DNA of 64,000 nucleotides from an uncultured Alphaproteobacteria bacterium (GTDB taxonomy: Bacteria > Pseudomonadota > Alphaproteobacteria > Puniceispirillales > UBA1172), in assembly GCA_958431225.1 (NCBI GenBank), contig OY288107.1, positions 1,453,501 to 1,517,500 on the forward strand, written 5' to 3'. Positions within the stretch are counted from its first letter, which is position 1. Every line of letters starts with the position of its first letter. Positions 47,226 through 58,668 of the stretch are shown here, in pieces. The position numbers and the translations under genes were made by a program. The notes below the pieces were generated by a model. The model did not search any database, was not told the origin of the DNA, and saw only the letters and a list, made by a program, of their open reading frames with translations.

Positions 47226-49715
47226 ATGGGAAAATGGTTGCTCCGATTGATGACCCTGCTCTTTTTCGTATCGGTGTGCGGGGTTTTTGGCGTGTTAGCA
47301 GTGATATGGCATTTTGGTCGTGATTTACCCGACCATAGCCAACTCGCGCAGTATGAACCGCCAGTATTAACCCGCGTCCATGCCAGTAATGGGGCGTTAT
47401 TGGCGGAATACGCCATTGAAAAGCGCGTCTTTGTCCCCATCCAAGCGATTCCTAAACCGATCATTTACGCCTTTCTGTCGTCCGAAGATAAAGGTTTTTA
47501 CGACCATTTCGGGGTTGATTTATGGGCGGTGATGCGGGCGGTGGTTACTAATTATGCCAATCGGGGTTTGGGGCGGCGTCCGGTGGGGGCATCTACAATT
47601 ACGCAACAGGTTGCTAAAAACTTCCTCCTCACCAATGAACTTTCTTATGAACGCAAAATCAGAGAAGCGATTCTCGCCCTCCGCATTGAAGCCGCGTTTA
47701 GCAAAGACCGCATATTGGAACTTTACATGAATGAAATTTATCTCGGTTTCGGCAGTTATGGCGTGGCGGCGGCGGCGTTGAATTATTTTGATAAATCTTT
47801 GGCGCAGTTGAGCCTAGCCGAAGCTGCCTATCTCGCCGCTTTGCCGAAAGCCCCGAATAACTACCACCCCACACGCAAGCCCGAAGCGGCAAAGGCACGG
47901 CGGAATTGGGTGCTACGCCAGATGCGTGAGAACGGCTATATCAGCGTGGCGGATGAGGAATCCGCCGCCGCCGAACCGCTTGCGATTCGCCCAAGGAGTG
48001 CTAGCGATGGTGCGGATGCGCCGTTTTTTGTTGAAGAAGTGCGCCGCGAAATTGCTAAACGTTTTGGTGAGGAGAATCTCTATCGTGGGGGGTTGTCGGT
48101 GCGGACATCGCTTGACCCTGATTTGCAAGAATTGGCGGTTTCGGCATTGGTGAATGGTTTGGAATCGCTTGATAAACGGCAAGGCTGGCGGGGGGCGTTA
48201 GGGCGGTTAAATTGGCAAGAAATGCCCGAAGCCGCGCGTATTGAGGCGTTGCGCCCCTATCGTCGGCAGATATTGGAAGGGCGGTTTCCGGCACTGGTGG
48301 TTGGGGTAGATGCCACCACCGCTATGGTGGAGGTGCTAGAAAAAAATGACAACGGCTTTATTTTGACAGAGGGCGAAATTCCCTTTGCTCTGGCGGATTG
48401 GGCGTATCCCCCCCGCGATGCGGAAGGCGCGCGCCCCGTGCCGATTAGACGCCTCACCGAAGCCCTTACGCCCGGCGATGTCATTGTCGTGCAACCGCCC
48501 GAATCTGCAAAAGATAGGCTGTCGCGCCATCCCGATTTAATCGTCACGCCGCATACATGGGCTTTGGGACAAGTGCCGTTGGTGCAAGGTGCGGTGGTGG
48601 CTATGGACCCGCATACCGGGCGCGTTTTGGCGATGACTGGCGGTTTTGATGCCAAGCAAACGCAATTTAATCGCGCCACCCAAGCTTTGCGGCAGGTTGG
48701 TTCCGCCTTTAAGCCGTTTATCTATATGGCGGCGTTGGATGCCGGGTATTCGCCGGTGACGAAAATTTTGGACGCCCCGCTTGTGGTTGATCAAGGCAAA
48801 GATTTGCCCAAATGGAAACCCGCCAATTATACGCGCAAATTTTACGGGCCTAGCACCATGCGCCTAGGCATTGAACAATCGCGCAATTTGATGACGGCAC
48901 GGTTGGCGATGCGCCTCGGCATGCCGGTGGTGCAAGATTACGCACGGCGTTTTGGCATTGATGAAGACTTGCCGCCGTTTTTGTCCATGTCGTTGGGGGC
49001 GGGGGAGACGACTTTACTGCGCCTCACCGCCGCTTATGGCATGATTGTCAATGGCGGGCATCGTATTGAGGCTTCCATGATTGACCGCGTGCAGAATCGC
49101 TATGGGCGGAGCATTTATCGGCATGACCGCCGTGCTTGTAGAGCCTGTCAGGTCGCAGCGGACTCCGATAAAACCATAGAACCGCCGCGTTTGGTGGATA
49201 CCCGCCCGCGCGTCACCGATGCCAATACCGCCTATCAGATGGTATCCATGCTTGAAGGCGTCACCCAACGTGGCACGGCACGGCGTTTGCGCGATTTGCC
49301 CTTTGCTGTGGCGGGGAAAACCGGGACGACTAATGCCAATACGAATGGTTGGTTTATCGGTTTCACGCCTGATTTAGTGGTCGGGATTTATGTTGGTTTT
49401 GACCGCTTAAAGGCGCTAGGCAAACGCGAAACCGGCACATCGGTTGCTGTGCCGATATTCAAACAATTCATCACCGAATCCATGGCGACACGTCCGCAGA
49501 TTCCGTTCCGCCGTCCGCATGGCATCCGCCTCTATACCATCAATGCAGAAACCGGTGTGCGCGTCCGCCCCGGCGGGAAAAATAGCCTATTAGAAGCCTT
49601 CAAGCCCGGGCAAGAACCCCCTAGCAGTATTAGCGCACAGCAAGGCGCGATTGGCGGGGTAGATACTGGCGGCGGATTTAGTAACGGAGGGCGGGGCATA
49701 CCGAGTCTTTATTAG
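47226..49715 (+). CDS. mrcA: Penicillin-binding protein 1A (bifunctional transglycosylase/transpeptidase)
   Basis: An 829-residue inner-membrane enzyme that polymerises and crosslinks peptidoglycan. There is one transmembrane helix at about 8-28. The GT51 domain has SSEDKGFYDHFG (catalytic Glu) and GASTITQQVAKN. The transpeptidase domain has SAFK in RQVGSAFKPFIY, SRN in IEQSRNLM and KTGTT. An OB-like insert lies between the two. It is preceded by amiC and followed 5 bp later by prfB, so the three may be cotranscribed. Confidence 0.96.
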   Translation: MGKWLLRLMTLLFFVSVCGVFGVLAVIWHFGRDLPDHSQLAQYEPPVLTRVHASNGALLAEYAIEKRVFVPIQAIPKPIIYAFLSSEDKGFYDHFGVDLWAVMRAVVTNYANRGLGRRPVGASTITQQVAKNFLLTNELSYERKIREAILALRIEAAFSKDRILELYMNEIYLGFGSYGVAAAALNYFDKSLAQLSLAEAAYLAALPKAPNNYHPTRKPEAAKARRNWVLRQMRENGYISVADEESAAAEPLAIRPRSASDGADAPFFVEEVRREIAKRFGEENLYRGGLSVRTSLDPDLQELAVSALVNGLESLDKRQGWRGALGRLNWQEMPEAARIEALRPYRRQILEGRFPALVVGVDATTAMVEVLEKNDNGFILTEGEIPFALADWAYPPRDAEGARPVPIRRLTEALTPGDVIVVQPPESAKDRLSRHPDLIVTPHTWALGQVPLVQGAVVAMDPHTGRVLAMTGGFDAKQTQFNRATQALRQVGSAFKPFIYMAALDAGYSPVTKILDAPLVVDQGKDLPKWKPANYTRKFYGPSTMRLGIEQSRNLMTARLAMRLGMPVVQDYARRFGIDEDLPPFLSMSLGAGETTLLRLTAAYGMIVNGGHRIEASMIDRVQNRYGRSIYRHDRRACRACQVAADSDKTIEPPRLVDTRPRVTDANTAYQMVSMLEGVTQRGTARRLRDLPFAVAGKTGTTNANTNGWFIGFTPDLVVGIYVGFDRLKALGKRETGTSVAVPIFKQFITESMATRPQIPFRRPHGIRLYTINAETGVRVRPGGKNSLLEAFKPGQEPPSSISAQQGAIGGVDTGGGFSNGGRGIPSLY

Positions 49716-49720
49716 CGATT

Positions 49721-50821
49721 ATGAGTGCGGAAACCGAACATAAAGCCGAAGCCATCCGTTCCAGTTTGGCGTTGTTGCGTCAGCATCTGGATTGGGAGCA
49801 GAGCATGAAACGTCTAGGCGAGATGCAACGCGCTAGCGAAGCCCCTGACCTATGGGATAGCCCTGAATCTGCACGCGAATTATTGCGCGAGAAAACCAAT
49901 CTTGAAAGCATGATTGATGATGTCAATGCCATGACGCGTCAGCTAGATGATGCGGTGGAATTGGTGGCACTAGCCGAAGCCGAGGCGGATGATGCGCTGG
50001 TTGCCGAAACGCTGGAACAATTAGGCGCGCTTGAAACCCTAGCTACGCGCAAGCAATTAGAAAGTCTATTGTCGGGCGAGGCGGATGGCAATGATTGCTT
50101 TGTTGAAATTCACGCCGGCGCTGGTGGCACCGAAGCCCAAGACTGGGCGGAAATGTTGGTGCGCATGTATGCGCGTTGGGCGGAACAGCACGGCTATAAA
50201 ATTGACTATATTGAAGAAAGCCCCGGGGAAGAAGCCGGGCTGAAATCTATGACCATGCAATTTACCGGGAGGCGGGCTTATGGTTGGATGAAAACCGAAT
50301 CGGGGGTGCATCGGTTGGTGCGAATCTCGCCTTATGACAGCGCGGCGCGGCGGCATACTAGTTTTGCCTCGGTGTGGGTCTATCCGCTGGTGGATGAGGC
50401 GATTGCCATTGATATTGATGAAAAAGATTTGCGTATTGATACCTACCGCGCATCAGGGGCGGGGGGGCAGCACGTCAATAAAACCGATTCCGCCATTCGC
50501 ATCACGCATATTCCTACGGGCATTGTCGTGCAGTGCCAAAATGATCGTTCGCAACACCGCAATCGTGCCACCGCTTATGCGATGTTGAAAGCGCGCCTTT
50601 ATGAAGCCGAACTCCAACGCCGTGAAGCCGAGGCTAGTGCCGCGAGTGCCGCGAAAACCGAAATCGGCTGGGGGAATCAGATCAGGTCGTATGTATTGCA
50701 CCCCTATCAGATGGTCAAAGATTTACGCACGCAAGTGGAAAAAACCAACACCCAAGCCGTGCTTGATGGCGATATTGATGCGTTTTTAGAGGCGGGATTA
50801 GCACAAAGGCTCAACAAATAG
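49721..50821 (+). CDS. prfB: Peptide chain release factor 2
   Basis: RF2 ends translation at UGA and UAA. The 366-residue protein has the GGQ motif in ASGAGGQHVNKTDSA, and SPYD in place of the enterobacterial SPF recognition tripeptide. Unlike in E. coli there is no in-frame UGA frameshift site near codon 25; the LLRQHLDWEQ segment reads straight through. So the UGA-dependent autoregulation is absent here. It starts 5 bp after mrcA. Confidence 0.95.
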   Translation: MSAETEHKAEAIRSSLALLRQHLDWEQSMKRLGEMQRASEAPDLWDSPESARELLREKTNLESMIDDVNAMTRQLDDAVELVALAEAEADDALVAETLEQLGALETLATRKQLESLLSGEADGNDCFVEIHAGAGGTEAQDWAEMLVRMYARWAEQHGYKIDYIEESPGEEAGLKSMTMQFTGRRAYGWMKTESGVHRLVRISPYDSAARRHTSFASVWVYPLVDEAIAIDIDEKDLRIDTYRASGAGGQHVNKTDSAIRITHIPTGIVVQCQNDRSQHRNRATAYAMLKARLYEAELQRREAEASAASAAKTEIGWGNQIRSYVLHPYQMVKDLRTQVEKTNTQAVLDGDIDAFLEAGLAQRLNK

Positions 50822-50868
50822 CCCCTAATCAGTGGCGGCGGGGCGGAAATGTTATTATAGTATCGGGT

Positions 50869-53800
50869 ATGATGGGGATGGAGCGTTTGAAATACTGGTT
50901 GCGTTATGGGATTGCTGGGGTGCTGGGGCTGGTGCTGTTGGCGGTGCTGGCAGGGCTTGGCGGGGCGTGGTATGTTAATCATTATGTTGATTTGCGGGGT
51001 TGGATAGAATCGCAGCTGGATCTGGCGTCGGCAAATGGCGATTTAGACATTGAAATTGGCGATGCCAAAATCGGGCTGGCATTTAGCATTTACCCGGTTG
51101 AAGTCATCACCAAAGACGTGCGGGTCATCGCACCCGAACAAGCACTTGACCTGCCCCAAGCCAATTTTGGATTCTCGTTATGGGGTTTGCTAACAGGCGA
51201 TGTGGTGCCACGTAGTGTCGTGCTGTCGGGGGAAGAATCGGCGTTGGGGCGTATTGCGCTATCCGGGCGTTTTGATGCCGATGGGCTGGATGTGGTGGCG
51301 GATTTGGATGATTTTGATAGCGGGCAGTTTTATCCGTATCTTTATCCGTATTTGGGGATGAACCTGCCCGAATTGCGCGATCTTGGGCGGGTGAGTGGGG
51401 CGATGCGCCTCAGTTTAGCCGAGGGACGCTTGACGCAGTTTTATGCCGATATTTCGGCGCGTGATGGGCAGATTTTGGTGCCGAGCATTGGAGCGATGGG
51501 TTTTGATTCTGCCGCCACGCGTCTGCATTATGTGCCTGATGAAGATCGCTTGGTGTTGGATGAATTTACTATGACGGCTTCGGCTTCCGCGCCGTTTCCC
51601 GGGCGTTATGCCTTGCAGGGCGAGATTAGTGCTGTTTCCACGCCAACGCCTTTCGTCAAGGCGGTGTTTGATGGCGAAGCCGTGCCGTTGGAGCCGATGT
51701 TGCAATTCCTACCCGAGCAGGTGGAATGGACTAATATCCCTCATGAACTCCCCCCCCACGAATTTAAGCTGAAAAATGGCATTGTGCATCAGATGGCGCT
51801 AGATATGTCGGCGCGCATTGACCGCGTGGCGGGTGGTTTGGCGCTTGATGCGCTGTCCTTGCAGGCGAATTTCGGGCAGGTTGATTTTGTCGCTAGTATG
51901 GAGCCGGTGGAAAATTTGGCGGGGCAATTGAATGGCGAGATTGATTTGGTCATTGAATCTGGCGGGGTGGTGCGTGCCTTGGAAACAAGGCTTAATTTAA
52001 CCGATGCACGGCTGAAACCATTTTATGGCGATGATGTCATTGCGCTCAAAGACGTTGAGATAGTTGCGGGGGTTGAGGGTAAAACGCTGGTGATTAGGCG
52101 GGGGGTTTTGGATGCGTATCAGCATGGGCAGGTTGCCTTGCAGGGGCGCGTCAATTTTGATGATGATTTCCGCCCGACACTCCTTGAGATGCAGCTATTT
52201 GCCGAACAAGTGGATGCACAAGCCGTCCGCAATCTATGGCCAAAAACGCTTTTCAGCACCACGCGGGGTTGGGTGCGTACGCATATCTCGGACGGGGTGA
52301 TTAACGGCTTTCGGCTCAATTTAGGGCTTGATGTGGAGCTTGATGCGGGGCTTGATGCGGATGGGGGGGCGTTCAGTTTGCTCTTTGTTGAAGGCGGCGG
52401 GCAACTCAAAGCCCCAAGTTTTACTTATCTTAAAGACACGAGCCCGATTGAAAATGCCGATATTAGTCTCAATTTTTCAGGCACGAAATTAGGCGGTGTT
52501 GATTTTGATTTGCAATTCAATGCGGGCATGGTGCGGGGTATTGACCTCAAGGGCAGTGCGTTGGCGATTTTTTATCAAGACGGCGAAAACGATATGGCGT
52601 TGAACCTATTAGGGCGGGGGGATTTCGGGCAGGTGATGCGGGTGCTTGATGAGCCGAAATTTAATCTCCTAGCCCCGCGCGGATTATCGGCGGAGGGCGC
52701 ATCGGGTGCGGTGGATATGGCGGGGGCAATCAAATGGCAGCTGGATAAAGGCGAGAATGCGCTAACGCTGGCGGATTTGGATATGCGCCTCTCGGCTACG
52801 GCGGAAGCGGTGGTGATGCCGCATCTGCCCGCCAATTTGCGCCTAGATGAAGCGCGTTTTGGGTTGCAATACGCCAACGGCATGATGCGTATCAACGGGC
52901 AGGGATTGGTGGGCAAAGCACCGGCGCGCTTTGATATTGAATTGGCGGAAAGCGGGGCGGGGACCTATGCGTTGTCCTTTACCAAAGGCGAAGCTTTTAC
53001 CGCATTTTTGAATAGCCAATTTCCTTTCGGTTTGGCGGGGGCGAGTGGCGGACGCATTACGCTTAAAACAGCAGGGGGGGCAGGGGCGGATGCTTCCACG
53101 CTCAAAGCCGAGCTGGATTTGGATGACGCGCATTTCCACATACCGCTTTTGGAAGTCATTAAATTTGAAGGCGAAAGCGCGAAACTGACCGCAGATTTAC
53201 GCATAAAAGATGGCAAATTGCAGGAAATTAGCGAGGTGGTGATGGAATCCGATGCCATTGCCTTTGAGGGACGTTTAGGGGTTGATGATGCGCAGAATCT
53301 CACCCACGCGCAGTTTGCTTTTCTGGAATGGCCGGGCAATGCGTTGCGCGCTGTGGATGTTGTGCGCGCGAGCGATGGTCTCCTAACCATTACTGGCACT
53401 GCCGATACATTGGATTTGCGCCCCATGCGCCGTCAGCAACGTGCTAGTGAGGGGTTTCAGGTGGATATCACGCTGTCGGCGGAACGTTTGATTCTTGACC
53501 GCCGGCTATCGCTGGCGGGGCAGGTGAAACTCATTGCTGGGGAAGATGGGCGGGGGGAGGCGCAACTGCTCGGCAATCTCTATACGCTCAATGAGGAATT
53601 TATCACCGAGGCCAATCTAACCGCGCGTTTTGGCGGCGAGGAAGATGTGCTAGAAGGGCATGGGCTCATTGGCGGTAGTGAGGCGTTTTTGACGTTTCGT
53701 TCGGGGGCAGAGACCGATGACCGCTTGCTCTTAACCACGAGCAATGCCGGGCAGGTTTTGAAAACACTAGCCATCACCGATGCCATCCGTGGCGGCAGTA

Positions 53801-54375
53801 TGCGTATGGATGTGCTTTATGATAGCGAGGATGATGGGTATTACACCGCCAATTTTACGCTAGAAGATTTCCGCATTATTGAAGCCCCGACGGCGGTGCG
53901 GATGCTGTCGTTATTGAGCCTTGCCGGACTTTTTTCACTGCTTGAAGGCGATGGCACGGCGTTCACCGATGGCTCGGCGCGCATCCGTGTTTCGCCCGAA
54001 GAACAACGCATTGATTTCGCCAAAGCGCGCGGGGATGCGTTGGCACTTGAAGTGACGGGCATTATCTATCGCCATGATGATACGCTTGATGTTAGCGGGG
54101 TGCTGTTCCCGGTCTATCAGATTGTGCAGATTATAGGGCGCGTGCCGATTGTCGGGGAAATTATCACTGGCATCAATCAGGAAGGCGTATTTAACACGCT
54201 ATTCCGTATGAAAGGCGCGGTGGATGACCCCGAACTTGACGTGCGCCCGGCTAGCATTGCCCCGGGGCTGTTGCGCGATATTTTTGCACCTGATTGGATT
54301 GGTAGCGAACGTTTGCGCCTATTCGGTGATGAGGGCATCCCCGCCGATTCCCCCGATGTCGCCCCTGCCCCTTAA
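50869..54375 (+). CDS. AsmA-family / YhdP-like envelope protein (DUF3971)
   Basis: An 1168-residue protein with one N-terminal transmembrane helix (about 12-37) and a long periplasmic beta-rich body. The family (YhdP, TamB, AsmA-like) forms bridges between membranes and is linked to phospholipid transport. Recognisable are the DUF3971 segment in the middle ([23 protein letters not shown]) and the C-terminal block [20 protein letters not shown]. Starts are ambiguous among ATG 50869, 50872 and 50878. Its stop shares bases with the convergent tyrS stop (TTAA). Confidence 0.85.
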   Translation: MMGMERLKYWLRYGIAGVLGLVLLAVLAGLGGAWYVNHYVDLRGWIESQLDLASANGDLDIEIGDAKIGLAFSIYPVEVITKDVRVIAPEQALDLPQANFGFSLWGLLTGDVVPRSVVLSGEESALGRIALSGRFDADGLDVVADLDDFDSGQFYPYLYPYLGMNLPELRDLGRVSGAMRLSLAEGRLTQFYADISARDGQILVPSIGAMGFDSAATRLHYVPDEDRLVLDEFTMTASASAPFPGRYALQGEISAVSTPTPFVKAVFDGEAVPLEPMLQFLPEQVEWTNIPHELPPHEFKLKNGIVHQMALDMSARIDRVAGGLALDALSLQANFGQVDFVASMEPVENLAGQLNGEIDLVIESGGVVRALETRLNLTDARLKPFYGDDVIALKDVEIVAGVEGKTLVIRRGVLDAYQHGQVALQGRVNFDDDFRPTLLEMQLFAEQVDAQAVRNLWPKTLFSTTRGWVRTHISDGVINGFRLNLGLDVELDAGLDADGGAFSLLFVEGGGQLKAPSFTYLKDTSPIENADISLNFSGTKLGGVDFDLQFNAGMVRGIDLKGSALAIFYQDGENDMALNLLGRGDFGQVMRVLDEPKFNLLAPRGLSAEGASGAVDMAGAIKWQLDKGENALTLADLDMRLSATAEAVVMPHLPANLRLDEARFGLQYANGMMRINGQGLVGKAPARFDIELAESGAGTYALSFTKGEAFTAFLNSQFPFGLAGASGGRITLKTAGGAGADASTLKAELDLDDAHFHIPLLEVIKFEGESAKLTADLRIKDGKLQEISEVVMESDAIAFEGRLGVDDAQNLTHAQFAFLEWPGNALRAVDVVRASDGLLTITGTADTLDLRPMRRQQRASEGFQVDITLSAERLILDRRLSLAGQVKLIAGEDGRGEAQLLGNLYTLNEEFITEANLTARFGGEEDVLEGHGLIGGSEAFLTFRSGAETDDRLLLTTSNAGQVLKTLAITDAIRGGSMRMDVLYDSEDDGYYTANFTLEDFRIIEAPTAVRMLSLLSLAGLFSLLEGDGTAFTDGSARIRVSPEEQRIDFAKARGDALALEVTGIIYRHDDTLDVSGVLFPVYQIVQIIGRVPIVGEIITGINQEGVFNTLFRMKGAVDDPELDVRPASIAPGLLRDIFAPDWIGSERLRLFGDEGIPADSPDVAPAP

Positions 54376-55622
54376 GATGTGGTTAGAACGGCGTGGCGTT
54401 TTTTGCCTGCGGAAATTTTAATCGCGCCATCTTCATTGGCATCGCTAGCGGTGATTTCGTATTCTTCATCCAAAATCGGCGCATCATTGAGTTTTGCCCC
54501 GCCCCCACGGATTAAACGCCGTGCTTCGCCATTGCTAGACGCAAACTGACAAAGGCGCAAAGCATCAAGGAAGCCAAGCGGCAAAGCGGTAGGAAATTGC
54601 GGAAGCCCCCCGGAAATAGCACCCCCCGAAATAGCCCCTTCAGCAAAAGTCTTTTCCGCAGTCGCGGCGGCAGTTTTGGCTTGTTCGGCAGAATGGCAAA
54701 GCGTCGTCACTTCATTGGCGAGGATGATTTTGGCATCGTTAATCTCTTGTCCCTCTAACGCCTCAAGGCGGGTAATTTCATCCAAGGGCAATTCGGTGAA
54801 TAGACGCAGAAACCGCCCGACATCGCCATCTTCGGTATTGCGCCAATATTGCCAGAAATCCCATACCGGCAAATCCGCCTCGGTGAGCCAAATCGCCCCG
54901 GACGCACTCTTGCCCATTTTCGCCCCCGATGCGGTGGTGATTAAAGGCGAGGTCAACCCATAAACGCTCTGCCCATCGGCACGGCGGGTGAGGTCAATGC
55001 CCGTGATGATATTGCCCCATTGGTCCGAACCCCCCATCTGCAACAAACAGCCATAACGCCGCCGCAATTCCATAAAATCATAGGCTTGTAAGATGGCATA
55101 GTTGAACTCAAGAAAACTCAAAGCCTGTTCGCGGTCAAGGCGCGCTTTGACGCTTTCCATCGCCAGCATCCGATTGACCGAAAAATGCCCGCCATAATCG
55201 CGCAAAAACGCAATATAATCCAGCGCGTCAAGCCATTCGGCATTATCCACCATAAGCGCATCGGTGGCACCATCGCCGAATTTGAGGTAATGTTCAAAAA
55301 TGCCTTTGATGCCTTGTTTGTTGATCTCTATGTCTTGTTCGGATAGTAGGGGGCGTTGGCTATCTTTGCCCGACGGGTCGCCGATTTTGGTCGTCCCGCC
55401 CCCCATCAACACAATCGGCTTATGCCCCGTCTGTTGCAAAATGCGCAACATCATAATCTGCATCAGCGAGCCGATATGCAGGCTATTCGCCGTGCAATCA
55501 AAACCAATATAAGCCGGCACGCACCGCTTCGCCGCTAGTGCGTCTAGTTCTTCAAGGTTGGAGGCTTGATGCAAATAGCCACGTGCGGTGAGAATCTGGA
55601 TAAAATCGGATTTATGGGTCAT
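54372..55622 (-). CDS. tyrS: Tyrosyl-tRNA synthetase
   Basis: A 416-residue class I aminoacyl-tRNA synthetase. The HIGH-type motif appears as [11 protein letters not shown] and the KMSKS-type motif as [10 protein letters not shown]. The C-terminal S4-like domain (about 350-416) includes [17 protein letters not shown]. The ATG at 55622 overlaps the stop of the upstream alpha/beta hydrolase gene (ATGA). Confidence 0.97.
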   Translation of the reverse strand: MTHKSDFIQILTARGYLHQASNLEELDALAAKRCVPAYIGFDCTANSLHIGSLMQIMMLRILQQTGHKPIVLMGGGTTKIGDPSGKDSQRPLLSEQDIEINKQGIKGIFEHYLKFGDGATDALMVDNAEWLDALDYIAFLRDYGGHFSVNRMLAMESVKARLDREQALSFLEFNYAILQAYDFMELRRRYGCLLQMGGSDQWGNIITGIDLTRRADGQSVYGLTSPLITTASGAKMGKSASGAIWLTEADLPVWDFWQYWRNTEDGDVGRFLRLFTELPLDEITRLEALEGQEINDAKIILANEVTTLCHSAEQAKTAAATAEKTFAEGAISGGAISGGLPQFPTALPLGFLDALRLCQFASSNGEARRLIRGGGAKLNDAPILDEEYEITASDANEDGAIKISAGKKRHAVLTTS

Positions 55623-56296
55623 GTCACTCGGGGCGGGAGGTCGCTGTGTTCAATCATACTCGGCTCGCTCCCGGATAGATAATCGCCGACATGTTCTATC
55701 AATTCATCCAAATGGTTGGTGAAAAACCGATTCGCATCGTCAATTAAACGATAATCAATGCTGATGCCTTTTTGTGCGGGAATGCGTTCAATGATGCTAT
55801 TGACTTCATCGGCAGACACCACAGAATCCGCACCGCCATGCACGATCAAACCCGATGCCGGACAAGGCGCCAGAAACGTATAATCCTGTTCATCCATAGG
55901 CAGAGATGCCGCGACAAACCCGATGACTTCGGGACGGCGCATCATCAACTGCATACCAATCAACGCGCCAAAGGAAAACCCAGCAATCCAACACGCGCGC
56001 GCCGAAGGGCATTGCGACTGCATCCAATCTAGGGCGGTTGCGGCATCGGATAATTCGCCCTCGCCTTCGGAATAATTGCCTTGCGACCGCCCCACCCCGC
56101 GAAAATTGAAACGCATCACCGAAAACCCGCGCGCTTGGAATAGTTTATACATAGCAAAGGAAACACGATTATTCATATTCCCCCCGCGGTCAGGTTCAGG
56201 ATGCAAAATCAGCGCAATCGGTGCGGTCGCATCCGCCCCCGGCATATAACGCGCTTCAATCCGCCCAGCAGGACCATTGATAATAACTTCAGGCAT
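55619..56296 (-). CDS. Alpha/beta hydrolase (COG2945-like)
   Basis: A 225-residue alpha/beta hydrolase. The nucleophile elbow is GFSFG near residue 108, the oxyanion region is [12 protein letters not shown], and [12 protein letters not shown] follows. An acid ([12 protein letters not shown]) is in place, and the final His is likely in [10 protein letters not shown]. The substrate is unknown. It overlaps tyrS by 4 bp, so the two are cotranscribed, and it is divergent from cysE. Confidence 0.8.
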   Translation of the reverse strand: MPEVIINGPAGRIEARYMPGADATAPIALILHPEPDRGGNMNNRVSFAMYKLFQARGFSVMRFNFRGVGRSQGNYSEGEGELSDAATALDWMQSQCPSARACWIAGFSFGALIGMQLMMRRPEVIGFVAASLPMDEQDYTFLAPCPASGLIVHGGADSVVSADEVNSIIERIPAQKGISIDYRLIDDANRFFTNHLDELIEHVGDYLSGSEPSMIEHSDLPPRVT

Positions 56297-56442
56297 AGTT
56301 TGATTCTCAAATTAAAGAAGGTCAGATTGGGGGTTCTATAGCCGAAATCACGCCAGAAATCAAAAAGAATCTGCACTTCATAATGTTGAAATTGCATCCA
56401 AAGCCGATTAGGTATAGAATAGGGTAGCAAAGGAGGCGCGAT

Positions 56443-57189
56443 ATGCGCGGATTTATTGATGAATTGCGGAGCATTCGTGCGCGCGACCCGGCGGCGGGGG
56501 GCTTGGTGAGTGTGTTTTTCCTCACCCCTAGCGTCCATGTGATGTTGGCGTATCGGCTGGCGCATTGGCTTTGGGGTTGGCGGATGCGGTTTTTGGCGCG
56601 GGCGGTGATGGTAGTGGCGCGGATGCTCACCGGCATTGAAATCCACCCCGCCGCTACCATCGGCAAGCGGTTTTTTATTGACCACGGCATGGGGGTGGTT
56701 ATAGGCGAGACCGCAGAAATCGGCGATGATGTGACGTTTTATCACGGCGTCACCCTTGGCGGATTGTTGCCGAGCGTGGATAGCGACGGGCAAAGATGCC
56801 AAAAACGCCACCCCAGCATCGGCAATCACGTCATCATCGGGGCGGGCGCGCAAGTTTTGGGGGCGATTTTGGTGGATGATTGCGCGCGCATCGGGGCGAA
56901 TTCCGTAGTCGTCAAAGATGTGCCGAGGGGCGCAACGGTCACCGGCATCCCCGCACGTCCGGTCAGTGCCAAACGCCCCACCGATGAGACTAAATTCCAA
57001 CCTTATGGCACGCCGGCGGATTTATCATCGGATGCCCGCGACCGCGCCATTCAGGGCCTGTTGGATGAGGTGGAAATTCTGCACAGCAAAATTAAAGCCA
57101 TGGAAGAAGCGCGCGGGGCAAATGCGCCTAGCCTATTTGCCCCCGATGATGATAATGACGATGCGCCCCATCCCCCCGCTAGCCCCTGA
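56443..57189 (+). CDS. cysE: Serine O-acetyltransferase
   Basis: CysE acetylates serine with acetyl-CoA, the first step of cysteine synthesis. The 248-residue protein has left-handed beta-helix hexapeptide repeats and the catalytic region [28 protein letters not shown], then a C-terminal tail rich in Asp and Pro. It is the shorter type lacking most of the E. coli N-terminal domain. ATG 56443 follows AAAGGAGG. The cysteine desulfurase gene begins 23 bp after the stop. Confidence 0.93.
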   Translation: MRGFIDELRSIRARDPAAGGLVSVFFLTPSVHVMLAYRLAHWLWGWRMRFLARAVMVVARMLTGIEIHPAATIGKRFFIDHGMGVVIGETAEIGDDVTFYHGVTLGGLLPSVDSDGQRCQKRHPSIGNHVIIGAGAQVLGAILVDDCARIGANSVVVKDVPRGATVTGIPARPVSAKRPTDETKFQPYGTPADLSSDARDRAIQGLLDEVEILHSKIKAMEEARGANAPSLFAPDDDNDDAPHPPASP

Positions 57190-57212
57190 TTAGCATTTGA
57201 TTAGTTATTTTC

Positions 57213-58313
57213 ATGTCCGCGACCTACCTTGATTACAACGCCACCGCCCCGCTACGCCCGCAAGCTAAGGAAGCCATGATGGCGGTAATGGATGCGCCCG
57301 CTAATGCCTCCTCGGTGCATAGTTATGGTCAGCACGCGGCACAAAAATTAGAAACCGCCCGCCAACAAATCGCCGCCCTAGCCGATGCCAATAGCGAAAG
57401 CGTCATTTTCACTAGCGGCGGCACCGAAGCCAACAACCAAGCCTTACGCGGCTTCCCCGACCATGTTATTATCACCACGCCGGTGGAACATAGCGCGGTA
57501 TTGGCGGCGACCCCCGAGGCATTATTGGTGGATGTGGATAAGGATGGGCTGATTGACCTTGACCATTTGGAAAATCTTTTGCGGAGTTATCGTGGCGGGG
57601 CGTTGGTTTCGGTGCAAGGGGCGAATAATGAAACCGGCGTCATCCAACCCCTAGCCGAAGTCGTGGCATTGGCGCGCCAATATGATGCCATCACCCATAG
57701 CGATGCCGTGCAGAATTTCGGCAAGGAGGGCTTTACGGGTTTGCGGGAAAGCGGTGTGGATATGCTATCAATATCGGCGCATAAAATAGGCGGTCCTGTC
57801 GGTGTCGGGGCGTTGTTGGTGCGCGAAGACCTAACCATCCCGCCTTTATTATTAGGCGGCGGGCAGGAACGCCGTCGGCGCGGCGGCACAGAAAACCTCA
57901 TCGGCATAGTCGGGTTCGGGGCGGCGGCAGAAGCGGTCAGGGAAAGCGGCACGGCATGGCTGAAACAATTACGGCAATGCCACCAAAAACTTGAAGAACG
58001 GCTCATATCCGCAAGCGATGATGCGGTGGTTTTTGGGCGCGATGTAGCACGGCTCCCCAACACCACCGCAATCGCCATGCAAGGCAGGCGCGCCGAAACG
58101 CAAGTGATGCATTTTGACCTAGCCAACATAGCCGTCAGCGCCGGTGCGGCGTGCTCATCGGGCAAAGTCGCATCCTCGCATGTATTAGAAGCCATGGGTG
58201 CCGGCACACTGGCGGGGGAGACGATTCGCGTATCGTCAGGCTGGGCGAGCCGCCCCGAAGATTTTGACCGCTTCGCCGAGATATGGTTGCAGCTTCAAAA
58301 AAACCCGCTATAA
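57213..58313 (+). CDS. Cysteine desulfurase (NifS/IscS family)
   Basis: A 366-residue PLP enzyme that removes sulfur from cysteine as an enzyme-bound persulfide. The PLP lysine is in SISAHKIGGP and the active-site Cys in SAGAACSSGKV. HSDAVQ and GGGQERRRRGGTEN are also typical. With mnmA just downstream it is likely the sulfur donor for tRNA thiolation, while the ferredoxin between them suggests Fe-S assembly. No iscU or iscA is in the window. Confidence 0.92.
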   Translation: MSATYLDYNATAPLRPQAKEAMMAVMDAPANASSVHSYGQHAAQKLETARQQIAALADANSESVIFTSGGTEANNQALRGFPDHVIITTPVEHSAVLAATPEALLVDVDKDGLIDLDHLENLLRSYRGGALVSVQGANNETGVIQPLAEVVALARQYDAITHSDAVQNFGKEGFTGLRESGVDMLSISAHKIGGPVGVGALLVREDLTIPPLLLGGGQERRRRGGTENLIGIVGFGAAAEAVRESGTAWLKQLRQCHQKLEERLISASDDAVVFGRDVARLPNTTAIAMQGRRAETQVMHFDLANIAVSAGAACSSGKVASSHVLEAMGAGTLAGETIRVSSGWASRPEDFDRFAEIWLQLQKNPL

Positions 58314-58337
58314 AAAGGGCGGGTAAAGCATTTTTTT
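58303..58337 (+). terminator. Possible attenuator between the desulfurase and ferredoxin genes
   Basis: A 6-bp stem, ACCCGC/GCGGGT (58303-58308 and 58319-58324), has a 10-base loop holding the desulfurase stop codon. A run of seven T lies at 58331-58337, six bases beyond the stem. The spacing is not ideal, so partial termination is possible but unproven. Confidence 0.35.
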
Positions 58338-58353
58338 AACAAAGGAGGCAGAT

Positions 58354-58668
58354 ATGCCAGCTATAACATTTATAAAACGCGATGGCGATGAGGTGACGCT
58401 TGATGTCAGCGCAGGGCAGTCGGTGATGGAAATCGGACGCGATGGCAATCTAGGCATTGAAGGCACGTGCGGGGGGAGCCTATCGTGTGCCACCTGCCAT
58501 GTCATTATTGATGATGCGTGGATTGATGCCGTGGGCAAACCGAGCCTTGATGAAGAAGATATGCTCGATCTGGCGTTCAATGTGGAAGCCAATTCAAGGC
58601 TAGGCTGTCAGATAAAAATGGACGCGAAATTGGACGGATTAAAGGTGCGTATTGCCGATGAAGATTGA
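58354..58668 (+). CDS. fdx: [2Fe-2S] ferredoxin (adrenodoxin type)
   Basis: A 104-residue ferredoxin. Cluster ligands are Cys in GTCGGSLSCATC (C-x5-C-x2-C) and the fourth in RLGCQI. It is of the ISC/adrenodoxin type that supplies electrons to Fe-S assembly. ATG 58354 follows AAAGGAGG. mnmA begins inside its last codons. Confidence 0.93.
   Translation: MPAITFIKRDGDEVTLDVSAGQSVMEIGRDGNLGIEGTCGGSLSCATCHVIIDDAWIDAVGKPSLDEEDMLDLAFNVEANSRLGCQIKMDAKLDGLKVRIADED

Noticed and set aside
49721-49830. Programmed frameshift in prfB
   Set aside because: There is no in-frame UGA near codon 25; the reading frame is continuous.
56209-57000. Long minus-strand open frame of 263 codons opposite cysE
   Set aside because: It lies across cysE and the divergent spacer, and its translation is His/Pro/Arg-rich with no family resemblance. 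cysE has clear motifs and a strong ribosome binding site.
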